Source: Proteobacteria bacterium SG_bin4 (GTDB lineage: Bacteria; Pseudomonadota; Gammaproteobacteria; Burkholderiales; Nitrosomonadaceae). From it: a stretch of 64,000 nt of DNA. Of this stretch, positions 34,897 to 43,922 are shown piece after piece. The stretch is taken from assembly GCA_002083395.1 (NCBI GenBank), contig LWDH01000044.1, positions 50,572 to 114,571 of the forward strand, written 5' to 3'. The position numbers and the translations under genes were made by a program. The notes below the pieces were generated by a model. That model saw only the letters and a program-made list of their open reading frames with translations. It did no database searches and was not told the DNA's origin. Position 1 is the first letter of the stretch; each line of letters starts with the position of its first letter.

Positions 34897-36447
34897 TTAC
34901 AGTCCGGTGCGCTTCCCCAGTATCTCTGGCAAATTCCGCAAAAACCGTCCGGCATCCAGCATTTGCCGCCGCAGCAATTCCCAATCCTCAGCGCGTTTCC
35001 TGGCATCCATGCAACGCATCATGCGCACCCGTAACGCTTCGTCCTGATGATTCAGGATCGCCGCCCACAAGGTATCGTCGACATTATAAACTTTACCTTT
35101 CAATAAACAGACCGGGATCACCTTTTCAACCGGCACTGCCAGATCGGCGGCAATCGCCTGTACCGCCGCGTTGATATTCAGTGACTTGGTATTGGACGGC
35201 TGGGTCAAATCATACGGCGGCTGCCATTCATTCACCGGACGCAAGCGGTCGATAAAACTGGCGGCAACCAGTAATGGCGGCAAACGCCGGTCGGTCCAGG
35301 CCGCTTGGGCCGATCGCAATTGCTCCAGACACTCGCGTTCGCTCTGCCGGTCCGGGCGATTGGCCGCGCTGACCCACAAGATCAAGTCGGCGTTTCTTGC
35401 GGCTGCCAGCATTTTCGCCGGATCGAATCCGGCGCTATCGCATCCCGGGCTATCGAAAATCAACGCCTGCGTGAATCCCTCACGCGTCAGCACAGACGGT
35501 TTAAAGGTCTGCTTGCCGTCGGGCAATGGCTCGGTAGTAGCTGCCAGATTACCAAACATCGCATTGATCAAGCTCGATTTGCCCGCGTTCGTTTTGCCGA
35601 GCACCAAAATCCGCAGCGGTTCCACCGTTGCCGCCGCTTCTTGCGCTTGTTCCAGGTCGGTTTGGGATTCCGGCGTGGTTGATTCGATCAATGCTTCATC
35701 CGTTAACGTCAAGCGCCCGCTATACAAATCGATTGCGTAATAGCCGACCTTGCACACATACGCGCGCAGTAGCCAACGGTGCAGCTCATCCCTGGCCTGA
35801 TCGAAACTGCGCTCGCGCAAATGCCGCCAAGCTTCGCCCAGCAATGCGTTAAGCGGATTGATGAGAATGCTGCCGGCGCGATAGATGTCGACGATCCTTT
35901 CCGCTTTCGCTTTCCAGCGCTGAATCCGGAAAAAATCACCAATGGTCAGGCGCGTGCTGAACGGGATTTTTTCGGCGAAATCACGGCGCAAATCGCGGCT
36001 CGCGCGTTCGATGATCAGCAAGGTGTGCGGAATCGTCAGCTCCAGCAGCGGCTTCTCGACATCGGGATGATAGCAATGCGCGACCGTCTCTAAGGTCTTC
36101 TGTCCCAATGCCAGCATCCAAGTACCTTCCTCGAGCGGCCAATCCTGCGGATTACAGGTTTCGGCAAGCTCTTCCACCCGCTGCCATACCGTATCCGCAC
36201 TCGGCGGCCACTGCGGATTCGGCTCGGTCACGGGCGCATTCAGCAATTGCCGCTGCTGCCGCACCAGCCATTGCTGCAAACCATAACCCAAGCCGCCGCA
36301 GATCACCATCGCAATCAGCCAATATTGCAGGTTACCGCTTTGCCACAACCAGAAAAAGCCAAAACCCAGCAACGCCAATACCGGCAACAGCATCAGAATG
36401 AATACCAGCAACCGTAGCGGATCGATTCGCGCGAGCACCGGCTTCAT
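34897..36447 (-). CDS. Membrane-anchored GTPase
   Basis: 516 residues. Two hydrophobic helices at about residues 11-35 and 41-58 anchor it to the inner membrane; a helical region (about 80-270) precedes the G domain: P-loop LGKTNAGKSSLINAMFG (284-300), switch threonine region, DSPG (G3-like), then a cytoplasmic tail. Closest in look to the Era/YcjX-like or dynamin-related families. It begins at the base after the stop of the next GTPase gene, so the two are coupled and probably work as a pair. Confidence 0.75.
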   Translation of the reverse strand: MKPVLARIDPLRLLVFILMLLPVLALLGFGFFWLWQSGNLQYWLIAMVICGGLGYGLQQWLVRQQRQLLNAPVTEPNPQWPPSADTVWQRVEELAETCNPQDWPLEEGTWMLALGQKTLETVAHCYHPDVEKPLLELTIPHTLLIIERASRDLRRDFAEKIPFSTRLTIGDFFRIQRWKAKAERIVDIYRAGSILINPLNALLGEAWRHLRERSFDQARDELHRWLLRAYVCKVGYYAIDLYSGRLTLTDEALIESTTPESQTDLEQAQEAAATVEPLRILVLGKTNAGKSSLINAMFGNLAATTEPLPDGKQTFKPSVLTREGFTQALIFDSPGCDSAGFDPAKMLAAARNADLILWVSAANRPDRQSERECLEQLRSAQAAWTDRRLPPLLVAASFIDRLRPVNEWQPPYDLTQPSNTKSLNINAAVQAIAADLAVPVEKVIPVCLLKGKVYNVDDTLWAAILNHQDEALRVRMMRCMDARKRAEDWELLRRQMLDAGRFLRNLPEILGKRTGL

Positions 36448-37674
36448 CTAGGATTGCCCCCGTAACCGGCTTTTCAACACGGCGGCACCGCGTTCCAGTT
36501 CCTCGGCATATATGCGGCGCAAGGTATCGGCATCGACGTTCAAACCATCCTTGCGCCGTTCGAAAAAATAAATCGCGATTTTACCCAATGCATAAGTGGT
36601 CGCGCCGCTGGAACTCGCGCCCCACACCGCGCCGATCGTTTGCCCCCAGAACGGGATTACCTTGACCACTGCCCGGCTAAGCCATCGCGCCACATAACTG
36701 GACGCGATCCCGGCGCCCGCAAGGCCCAGAAACTCGGTAACGGTGCTGCGATCCCAGCGTTGTCCGTACAATTGCGCCAAACTATGCAGCAGCTTCGCCT
36801 GCACCGCCGATACCGCAACCAAATCGACCACCGGCAGCGCACCCAATCCGGCAGCTACCAATGCATAACCGACAATGTGCGGATGCGCAGCCTGGGCGTA
36901 TAAATCCTGCACATCTTTCTCGCCGCTCAGTTGATGCTGCAATCCCAATGAAGTCAGCGTTTCAATCGCTTGCCACAAAGCTTCCAGACCGTAATCCGGC
37001 GGCTCGAAACCATCCTCGGGCAAGGTCAGATCGACCGCCACCCAGCTCATGGCTCCGAAACCCGGCAACGGCTTCAAAGCTTCGCGTTGCGCCTGAATCG
37101 CGCGGCGCAAATCCAGCGGTATCGTTTCCGGCAGCGGTTCGGAACCATAAGGCCACGGTTGTACGTGTTCGCAGCCGTCCGGGTAAAGATCATGCAGACC
37201 GGTTTGCACCAGCAACACCGGCCATTCCGGGTGACGCTTGCGGATCGCATGCAGCACGTCGAATATCGCGGCTTGATCGGCATCCGCCGCTTTCATCACC
37301 GCCACCAGCAAATGCGCTTGCGCCTCGCAATATTGCATATCGTCGGCCGGATCGTAAGACACCACGCCCAAACCCGGCGTATCGAGAAATTTAACGATGG
37401 GCGTTTCCGCAGGAAAATCATAAAAACGCGAACTGCGTGTGCACGGCTGGAAACCGTTGCCGATCTCGGCAGTTTCGCTGCCGGTCAATGCGCGGATGAT
37501 CGAAGTCTTGCCCGATTGGGTTTTACCCAGCAACCATATCACCGGCACCGGCATCTTCGCGCGCGCATCGCGCAGCGAAGCCTCCAGTAACGCCGGATCG
37601 ACTTTGGGTTCGAGCAACGCAGTTCGCAGTTGCTCCCAATAATCCGTCCAATTTTTTGAATCGTCCCATTTCAT
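36448..37674 (-). CDS. GTPase with C-terminal DUF697-like membrane domain
   Basis: 408 residues. G1 LLGKTQSGKTSIIRAL (about 49-63), G3 FLDTPGLGVV, then a hydrophobic C-terminal region ALVAAGLGALPVVDLVAVSAVQAKLLHSLA of the DUF697 type and further helices (about 250-375). No clear NKxD, the usual base-recognition motif; LVQTGLHDLYPDG is at the expected place. Partner of the downstream GTPase. Confidence 0.78.
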   Translation of the reverse strand: MKWDDSKNWTDYWEQLRTALLEPKVDPALLEASLRDARAKMPVPVIWLLGKTQSGKTSIIRALTGSETAEIGNGFQPCTRSSRFYDFPAETPIVKFLDTPGLGVVSYDPADDMQYCEAQAHLLVAVMKAADADQAAIFDVLHAIRKRHPEWPVLLVQTGLHDLYPDGCEHVQPWPYGSEPLPETIPLDLRRAIQAQREALKPLPGFGAMSWVAVDLTLPEDGFEPPDYGLEALWQAIETLTSLGLQHQLSGEKDVQDLYAQAAHPHIVGYALVAAGLGALPVVDLVAVSAVQAKLLHSLAQLYGQRWDRSTVTEFLGLAGAGIASSYVARWLSRAVVKVIPFWGQTIGAVWGASSSGATTYALGKIAIYFFERRKDGLNVDADTLRRIYAEELERGAAVLKSRLRGQS

Positions 37675-37778
37675 TGACCCATCTTACCATCTTCGCCTTT
37701 AAAAATTGAAGCGGCCAGCCAATCGCATCAAGGCAATGGCTGACTGAGATCGCCAGGAACAGCGGCAATCCGGCTTTT

Positions 37779-39299
37779 TCAGGTCCAATATGTTGGGTTA
37801 TCCGGGGCTGCCTGGAAAAACCACCGATGCGGCGCTTGGAATGGCACTCCCCGAAAATGCCGCCGGTCAAATTCGGACTCGTTCAACACTTTGTCATAAC
37901 GCGTGAAAGCGGCAACCTCATCAGCAGGTAAACCGACGCTGCCGGAAAAAGTAATCAAACCCGTCCGAAAACGTCTTAATTGAGCACAGCGCCCCACCGC
38001 CTGCGCAACTGTCATGTGACCGCTTTTCATCCCCAGATCCTTCAAACTTTCCATTTTGATTCCGAGTTGCACGGTCGAAGGGTGAATACCGGCGGCAGTG
38101 ATCGATTGAAGAATTTGCAAGTGACGCTTCGTCAGTCCATCTTGCGCCGTGGCTGTTTTCGAAGTCTTATAACCGCCGGCTTGAACACCTTCGTCATACG
38201 CCATGATGCGCGCGATCACATTGGCCTGGCCTGCCGCCAGACGTAGCGGCTGCACCCGGGTATGCCCGAAAATATAAACCCCGTCCTCGAATTTCCCGGA
38301 TTTGGCATCGACAAACGCCGCCGTCGCATACGACACGAACCGTTTCTTTGGAAGCAACAACTGCCCCAGCGTGCGATACAGATTTTGCAGATTATCCGCA
38401 GCCGCTTGCTCTTTCTTGGCCGCCGGATCGGATGACGTAGGTCTGGCTGTAACCCAATCCTTGATGGTTTTGCCTTGCTTGAACCAGTTTTTCATGGTGT
38501 CGCTTTTTTCGCTCGGACCAATCCCATTGACTTCGATATCAAAACCGACACCATCAAAATCCCAAGTATCGAGCACATCGCGAATGCGATTGGCATGATC
38601 GGTCATGTCGGAATCCGGCGAAGTGATGAACGATACAAAATCACCTTGCGTTTGCTTTTTTTCATCGTCACGCACTTCATAACCGGCGGTGATCTGAATG
38701 CCCAATGCATGACAGGCTTCAATCAGGTTGCGCAGCGCGCGTTCGACAAAACGCCGTTCTGTGCCAGCCTGCTTACCCACTTGATGGCCGAACACCGCCA
38801 ATTCCGGTGACAAATCGACCGACCCGTCTGCACGGCGGCCGATCGTCGCGATCAGCGAAAGATCGTCCAGTCCCGCGCAAAATTTGTTCATAAACGACTC
38901 GTATTGCTGCGCCGATGGGACTTGTCCGTCGATTTTATGCGCCAAGGCGACACGCTTGGAAAAATTGGCCAATCCCGTCCACTGTGACAACCGGGTTCGC
39001 GCCGAAACCACCGCTTGCACCGGTGTGCCTGCTTCGACGCGAGGGGTGAATGCAGCCTGATCCAGCAGGCGCCAGGCACTCGACACATTTTGCACCTGCC
39101 GGCGGACATCGGTTAAGCGCCACGGTTCCGCGTTGTCACTAGACCATTTGCACACACCGTTGGCATCCGGTTTCAACACTCGCGATTCCTGTGCGCCGCG
39201 TGACACGACGATTTCATTGTTTTTCCAGCCGAATGCCGCTTCTTTCGCTGACGGCTCAATGAACGACGGATCGCTCAGTTGAACCTCGAAATCCGCCAT
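37779..39299 (-). CDS. Glycoside-hydrolase-18-like protein
   Basis: 506 residues from ATG 39299, which lies 2 bp after the stop of the preceding gene. No signal peptide. DTWDFDGVGFDIEVNG at about residues 244-259 resembles the DGxDxDxE active-site strand of GH18 chitinases, with the acid glutamate at about E256 but glycine in place of the second aspartate. A long N-terminal segment has no family I recognise. Likely sugar-binding or peptidoglycan/chitin-like hydrolysis, but activity is uncertain. ORF extending upstream to 39380 overlaps the neighbour and is rejected. Confidence 0.62.
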   Translation of the reverse strand: MADFEVQLSDPSFIEPSAKEAAFGWKNNEIVVSRGAQESRVLKPDANGVCKWSSDNAEPWRLTDVRRQVQNVSSAWRLLDQAAFTPRVEAGTPVQAVVSARTRLSQWTGLANFSKRVALAHKIDGQVPSAQQYESFMNKFCAGLDDLSLIATIGRRADGSVDLSPELAVFGHQVGKQAGTERRFVERALRNLIEACHALGIQITAGYEVRDDEKKQTQGDFVSFITSPDSDMTDHANRIRDVLDTWDFDGVGFDIEVNGIGPSEKSDTMKNWFKQGKTIKDWVTARPTSSDPAAKKEQAAADNLQNLYRTLGQLLLPKKRFVSYATAAFVDAKSGKFEDGVYIFGHTRVQPLRLAAGQANVIARIMAYDEGVQAGGYKTSKTATAQDGLTKRHLQILQSITAAGIHPSTVQLGIKMESLKDLGMKSGHMTVAQAVGRCAQLRRFRTGLITFSGSVGLPADEVAAFTRYDKVLNESEFDRRHFRGVPFQAPHRWFFQAAPDNPTYWT

Positions 39300-39301
39300 G
39301 G

Positions 39302-42112
39302 CTACAACTGCCGTCCGGTTTTCGGATCGTACGCGACCGGCACCGGCACGACCTGATCGGTCGGCAGCACTTCCACCCATTGATCAAAGACTTCGAAATC
39401 CTCGCCCGCCTGCAACGCGCGGAAACCGCCCTGCAGCGGATAAAAGCCGTGCTCGTAGACCTTGTCGACCGGCGTCGCCGAGACACGGTTATCGTCGTTG
39501 ATCTCGTCGCCGGGATAGCGTCCCACTTGCATCGACTTGGCGTGTTTTTCCGCCACCACGTCGCACAAGTGGTTGATGGCGTCGCGGATTGTCACGTTCG
39601 GGCCGCTGTGCGGGATTTTGGCGAGTTCTTGCGGCGGCGCGACGTAATTGTCGTCCAAACCGTCGGTGCCTTCGACATGCAAGCGTTGCAGCCAATTCAT
39701 CGCCGCGCGTTCCTGACCGGGCCGGATCGGAATCACCGCTTTGACCCACGGCGCATTCAAAAACGCGTTGCGCATGTTGTCGCCGTCGAGTTGCAGCAAC
39801 CAGCCGAGCGACGCGCCGAGCTTGGCGGGCGCAGATTCTTCGGTGATGTAATAATTGTCGACGCGGTTATCGTGCGCCCCGCCCCAGGTAACGGTATCGG
39901 TCGCCGCGATTTGCGCATCTTCGGCTTTGATCGCAGCGGACGTCACCAGATTCTTGCTCAGCTTGCCTTTGATCTGCGTGTAAACCGAACCGCTCGCAGT
40001 AGCGGGTACGGGTTCGACCGTAGAAGGTTTGCGGATACCGCCCAAGCCTTGGTGGCTTTGATGCAAGCGCGGACGCCACCATTCCGGCGCGACGAAATAC
40101 AGCATTTTGTCGATGTCGAAAATCGTATTGAGCAATTCCGACACCACATGCCGCGTGCGGTCGTCCGGCATCGGCAGACCCTTGGTCAGCATGTCCTGAA
40201 TCAGGCAGCGGTACACCACAATGCGCTCTTCCTCGCGCAAATCCTCGTACTTGCGCGGTTCGATGCGCGACATTTTGTTGATGCGGTCGCGCGCCGCTTC
40301 GACGAATGCCTGCTCGAACTCCATGCGGGTCTTTTCGTTGAATTCGTTGATTTTCTGATCGTTCTGCGCGGTGACATCGTCGCGCAGCTTCTTGGTCGGT
40401 TGCCAGGTAATCTTGGCGATCACGCGCAGCGGCGACACGTTGCGGAAATTGACGTGCTTAACCTTGACCGAAAAGCGGATCGAACCGGGTGAGACCTCGT
40501 CGACGTCATCGAGCTGCAAGCGGATATCGTTGCCGCCGTAGTCGAAGGTGATAAAACCGTCCTCGCCGTATTCGTAACCGGGCTGATCGCATTGCGCCTT
40601 GAAGCCGCCGAAATGCCACTGAACCTTCTCCGGCTCACCTTCGTTGTCATCCAGGTTCACTTCCTTGCCTTCGGCGTAGACTTCGTCCATATCGTCTTCC
40701 GGCAAGGTGTCTTCGGTTTTCGGCACGAACGGAATATCCATGCTCAACTCGGTGGTGACCGCCTGCGGCATCGGAATCGCTTCCGGCGGTGGTGTCTCGC
40801 CGACTTCGGGCCCTTTGGCCAAATGCACCAGTTTGGAAATTCCCAATTGCCGGCCCGGATCGTCGACATACGTCTGCCAGCACAAATACGTGCCGATATC
40901 CTGCACTTGCACGCCGACCTGACGCATTTTGCGGCGCATCTCGTAATTGAGCAGCTCGGCGGTGGTATTGTTCAGCACGTAACGCTTGCTCGAGGTATCG
41001 GTGGTTTCGGTGACGGTGCGGAAGGTGGATTTGTAGTTCTTGCGGATTTCGGTGGAAATTTTCTCGGTCTGCTGGCGCATGTGCTTGTGCGAGACTTCGC
41101 GCGCTTTCGATTGCGTACTGGCCATGTCGATGCTGGCGGATGCGCTGGCGCTGCCACCGATCCAGCTTTGGTTGGCGGTGGCGTTCATGCCGAATTTGGT
41201 ATCGGATTTATTATCTTCCTTCACCGCCTGCGACAATTCGTCTTCCTCGGTCAGCGATTTTTCGGTGCGCAGCGTCGTTTCCAGCGAAGTTTCCTGCGTA
41301 CGTTCGACCAAGGTGCGGCGCGTGCTGACTTCAACCAGCTCGACGCTGCTGCCGGGACTGAGCCACACATGTCCGACCGCCGGGCCGAGAAAGGTATCAA
41401 ACTCGAAAAAATACTGGCGGAACAAATGTACGATGCCGATCGGCGACAACCCGGCGCGGCCAAGGTCCTTGAACGGATCCATGTAATCGAGCGGGTCCTT
41501 AAAACTCAACAGCTTTTGCAAATTCGCCCAGTGGTTGCCCGGCTTGTAGAACAACTGCTTCAATGCATCAAACTGCTTGGTTTGCTTCAGATGCAGCACA
41601 TAACCCGCCACCGCCGATTCGCGTTGCAATTGCTCCGCCGCCAGTGCGTTGGTTTGCTCCACGCGGCTATTCGCGCGCGGCTCTTGCGCGCCGCGATACC
41701 ACTCCATGATGTTCGGAATCACCTCGCGGTTCAACGTGGTTTTGATACGCTCCTCGTCGATCAACCGATCCCAAATGCGCTCGTCGTAACGCTCCAGCGG
41801 CGGCAATTCGCGCGTCAGATTCTCGATCACGAAACTGCCCATCGCCCCTTTGCGCGGCGTCTCGTTGCTGCCGGTGTCCAGCCGCGTGATCTTGTCGAGC
41901 ATGCCGCGTTCATTCAACGCCATCTCGAAATTGCCGCGATAGCCCTTGAACAACTGATCGCGCACCTTGCGCAAATCCGCGCGGAAACCCTTATCGATGC
42001 GCTGCTGAATGCGCTTCGATTTCCACCCGATCATCGGCTGGTACACGCCAAAAATCTCGCTGTCGTAGGGGAGGATATTCTGATACTTGGAATAATCGCT
42101 GATTTTTCTCAT
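39302..42112 (-). CDS. Large conserved hypothetical protein (936 aa)
   Basis: No signal peptide or membrane helix seen. The N-terminus (about 1-250) is helical and charged. A central segment (about 255-400) is rich in Thr/Ser/Glu (VEVSTRRTLVERTQETSLET, SWIGGSASASASIDMAST) and leads to RYVLNNTTAELLNYEMRRKM and QVQDIGTYLCWQTYVDDPG. The last third contains KLGASLGWLLQLDGDNMRNA and WVKAVIPIRPGQERAAMNWL. The AAGGAG site 8 nt before ATG 42112 decides the start. I do not recognise a characterised family; large architecture suggests a structural or toxin-like protein. First gene of the block. Confidence 0.6.
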   Translation of the reverse strand: MRKISDYSKYQNILPYDSEIFGVYQPMIGWKSKRIQQRIDKGFRADLRKVRDQLFKGYRGNFEMALNERGMLDKITRLDTGSNETPRKGAMGSFVIENLTRELPPLERYDERIWDRLIDEERIKTTLNREVIPNIMEWYRGAQEPRANSRVEQTNALAAEQLQRESAVAGYVLHLKQTKQFDALKQLFYKPGNHWANLQKLLSFKDPLDYMDPFKDLGRAGLSPIGIVHLFRQYFFEFDTFLGPAVGHVWLSPGSSVELVEVSTRRTLVERTQETSLETTLRTEKSLTEEDELSQAVKEDNKSDTKFGMNATANQSWIGGSASASASIDMASTQSKAREVSHKHMRQQTEKISTEIRKNYKSTFRTVTETTDTSSKRYVLNNTTAELLNYEMRRKMRQVGVQVQDIGTYLCWQTYVDDPGRQLGISKLVHLAKGPEVGETPPPEAIPMPQAVTTELSMDIPFVPKTEDTLPEDDMDEVYAEGKEVNLDDNEGEPEKVQWHFGGFKAQCDQPGYEYGEDGFITFDYGGNDIRLQLDDVDEVSPGSIRFSVKVKHVNFRNVSPLRVIAKITWQPTKKLRDDVTAQNDQKINEFNEKTRMEFEQAFVEAARDRINKMSRIEPRKYEDLREEERIVVYRCLIQDMLTKGLPMPDDRTRHVVSELLNTIFDIDKMLYFVAPEWWRPRLHQSHQGLGGIRKPSTVEPVPATASGSVYTQIKGKLSKNLVTSAAIKAEDAQIAATDTVTWGGAHDNRVDNYYITEESAPAKLGASLGWLLQLDGDNMRNAFLNAPWVKAVIPIRPGQERAAMNWLQRLHVEGTDGLDDNYVAPPQELAKIPHSGPNVTIRDAINHLCDVVAEKHAKSMQVGRYPGDEINDDNRVSATPVDKVYEHGFYPLQGGFRALQAGEDFEVFDQWVEVLPTDQVVPVPVAYDPKTGRQL

Positions 42113-42307
42113 GACCGGCACTCCTTATGGTTGACGATTGTCATTGCGATGAAGAGGAACCTCTGCGGGTGACTATAGGAGAAAGCAGCGGAGGCGTCAA
42201 ATGGCGGCTACAACAACGCTGGCATCCTATTTTAGTAGCATGGATAACCGCTACTTTTTAATGCTATGATTCAATTCCCTTAACATAATATGGAAAAGTT
42301 AATAAAA

Positions 42308-42895
42308 ATGAAAAAGCTTCTTTTGGGTTTAAGCCTTCTGACAATTAGCAGTTCTTGCTTCGCCATTGTAAATTTCACCAGCAGCACCGGTACGCTTGTC
42401 ATGCGGGATGTGTCGGTGGATGGAACAACGCTCTATGACAGCGTTACTCTTAAACTGAATCTTGCAAATGGTACTTTTACCGTCGTGGATGCAACGCTGG
42501 CAGACAACTCTTTCTCATCAACCGCAATCGATACATTAACTCAAGATGGTATAAAAATTGACTTTATGGGTTGTAAGTTATCAGGAAAAAATCAGATTAC
42601 ATGTTTGACAAAAATTGTCAGCCTTACTAAGGATCAAAATATAACCGCCAATGGTAATACTCTTAGTAAGCTTTTCGATAACCAGAGCAAGCAATACAAC
42701 ACATCAACTATTACGGCATTAGATAGATCTGGCTCGTTTGAATTGTCTTTTAATGCTATCCAAGGAATACCGATTGAAGTGAAATTTATTTTTAATAATA
42801 TTGATCCAGCCGCTACATCGATCTCATCCTTCCAACCATGGATAGATAATGGAGTTTCAAATCTACGGCCTGATTTCAGAGACATAGAATTTTAA
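42308..42895 (+). CDS. Secreted hypothetical protein
   Basis: 195 residues from ATG 42308 (or 201 from ATG 42290). Clear signal peptide KKLLLGLSLLTISSSCFA. The mature part is beta-rich with Thr/Ser/Asn (FTSSTGTLVMRDVSVDGTT) and two cysteines. Markedly AT-rich compared with its neighbours, suggesting transfer or weak constraint. No family recognised. Confidence 0.6.
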   Translation: MKKLLLGLSLLTISSSCFAIVNFTSSTGTLVMRDVSVDGTTLYDSVTLKLNLANGTFTVVDATLADNSFSSTAIDTLTQDGIKIDFMGCKLSGKNQITCLTKIVSLTKDQNITANGNTLSKLFDNQSKQYNTSTITALDRSGSFELSFNAIQGIPIEVKFIFNNIDPAATSISSFQPWIDNGVSNLRPDFRDIEF

Positions 42896-42982
42896 GTATC
42901 TATACTTTTGAATAAGCAACAACAACGCCTGATTCAATCAGGTATTCTCTCTAATTTAGTCGTGCAATCCAGGAGATAGCTT

Positions 42983-43660
42983 GTGATTATAAAGGTTAAA
43001 TCAAAACAAAATTATTTTACGCAAACGATAATGCTGGCTCTTTTTTCCATCTTTTTTTCAGTTTACACAGAATCCAGAGCTGAAGTTATTTTGCTCTCGG
43101 ATTTGACAGAGCCTATTAATTTTACGGACACACATGATCCCGATAAAGTGTATGTATCTCATTTCGAGAATACTCAAATCAGTATCCATGAAACGATTGC
43201 TTTTCCCATCCCTAGGCATGCTGTTTATGTAGATACTTTTACGAATAATAGCGGTAGAGAGATGAGCCTAACGCATATGGCCTATTTCCCTCTAAATCAA
43301 ATTTTTCCTTCGGTAAATTTCACGCATGCTGATGGCAATGGAAGATTTGCAACTGTCACAAGTAATGATGGGTGGTCTGCATCAATTACGGATCTGACGC
43401 CTGGTAATACCTTTCCTATTCAATTTGCTGGTGTTATTAACTCTCCGGCTTTTGGGCTAGGTGTGGTGTATCATGCTCGGCTTCCTGATGGTTTGTCAGT
43501 GACTTTTGGATATGAATTCAGCTTCTCTTCACCAGAATCCGGAATTTCTGTTCCAGTTTGGCATGAATTCATTATCTCTGTGCCAGAACCTGAGACCTAT
43601 GCAATGTTACTTGTCGGCCTTGGCTTTATCGGATTTTTGATGCACCGGCGAAAAATATAA
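42983..43660 (+). CDS. PEP-CTERM sorted exported protein
   Basis: 225 residues from GTG 42983 with AGGAGA about 7 nt upstream. N-terminal signal (TIMLALFSIFFSVYTESRA) and C-terminal VPEPETYAMLLVGLGFIGFLMHRRK, the PEP-CTERM sorting tail (motif, hydrophobic helix, basic end). Such proteins are processed by exosortase and usually belong to extracellular matrix or surface. Low GC like the gene before. Confidence 0.85.
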   Translation: MIIKVKSKQNYFTQTIMLALFSIFFSVYTESRAEVILLSDLTEPINFTDTHDPDKVYVSHFENTQISIHETIAFPIPRHAVYVDTFTNNSGREMSLTHMAYFPLNQIFPSVNFTHADGNGRFATVTSNDGWSASITDLTPGNTFPIQFAGVINSPAFGLGVVYHARLPDGLSVTFGYEFSFSSPESGISVPVWHEFIISVPEPETYAMLLVGLGFIGFLMHRRKI

Positions 43661-43922
43661 CCCTCTCACTTGACGCTCTGTTCAATTCGGACAGAGCTTA
43701 CAAAGTTTAACGTTCAGTCAACAATGAATCCACTTCAATGGTTCTTTTATAATTCCCGACTTGATCCTATTTTTACATTTAATCTATGCATTAATCGCTT
43801 GTGATAATCGTTCGAGAATTTATCGAATGGAATGTTATTGCAGGTTTTAGGTGATCTCTGAGCAGCCTGTTATTAGAGTTCTGAAATTTCGATGGCACTG
43901 CACAAAACAAAGGAATGACTTC

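Noticed and set aside
39300..39380. Upstream extension of the GH18-like gene
   Set aside because: It overlaps the end of the 936-residue gene in another frame; ATG 39299 follows the stop by 2 bp as in an operon.
40592..42172. Plus-strand open frame of 526 codons
   Set aside because: Antisense shadow of the 936-residue gene. The minus frame has an ideal AAGGAG start and conserved-looking segments; the plus frame is Arg/His/Leu-rich as expected of an antisense frame.
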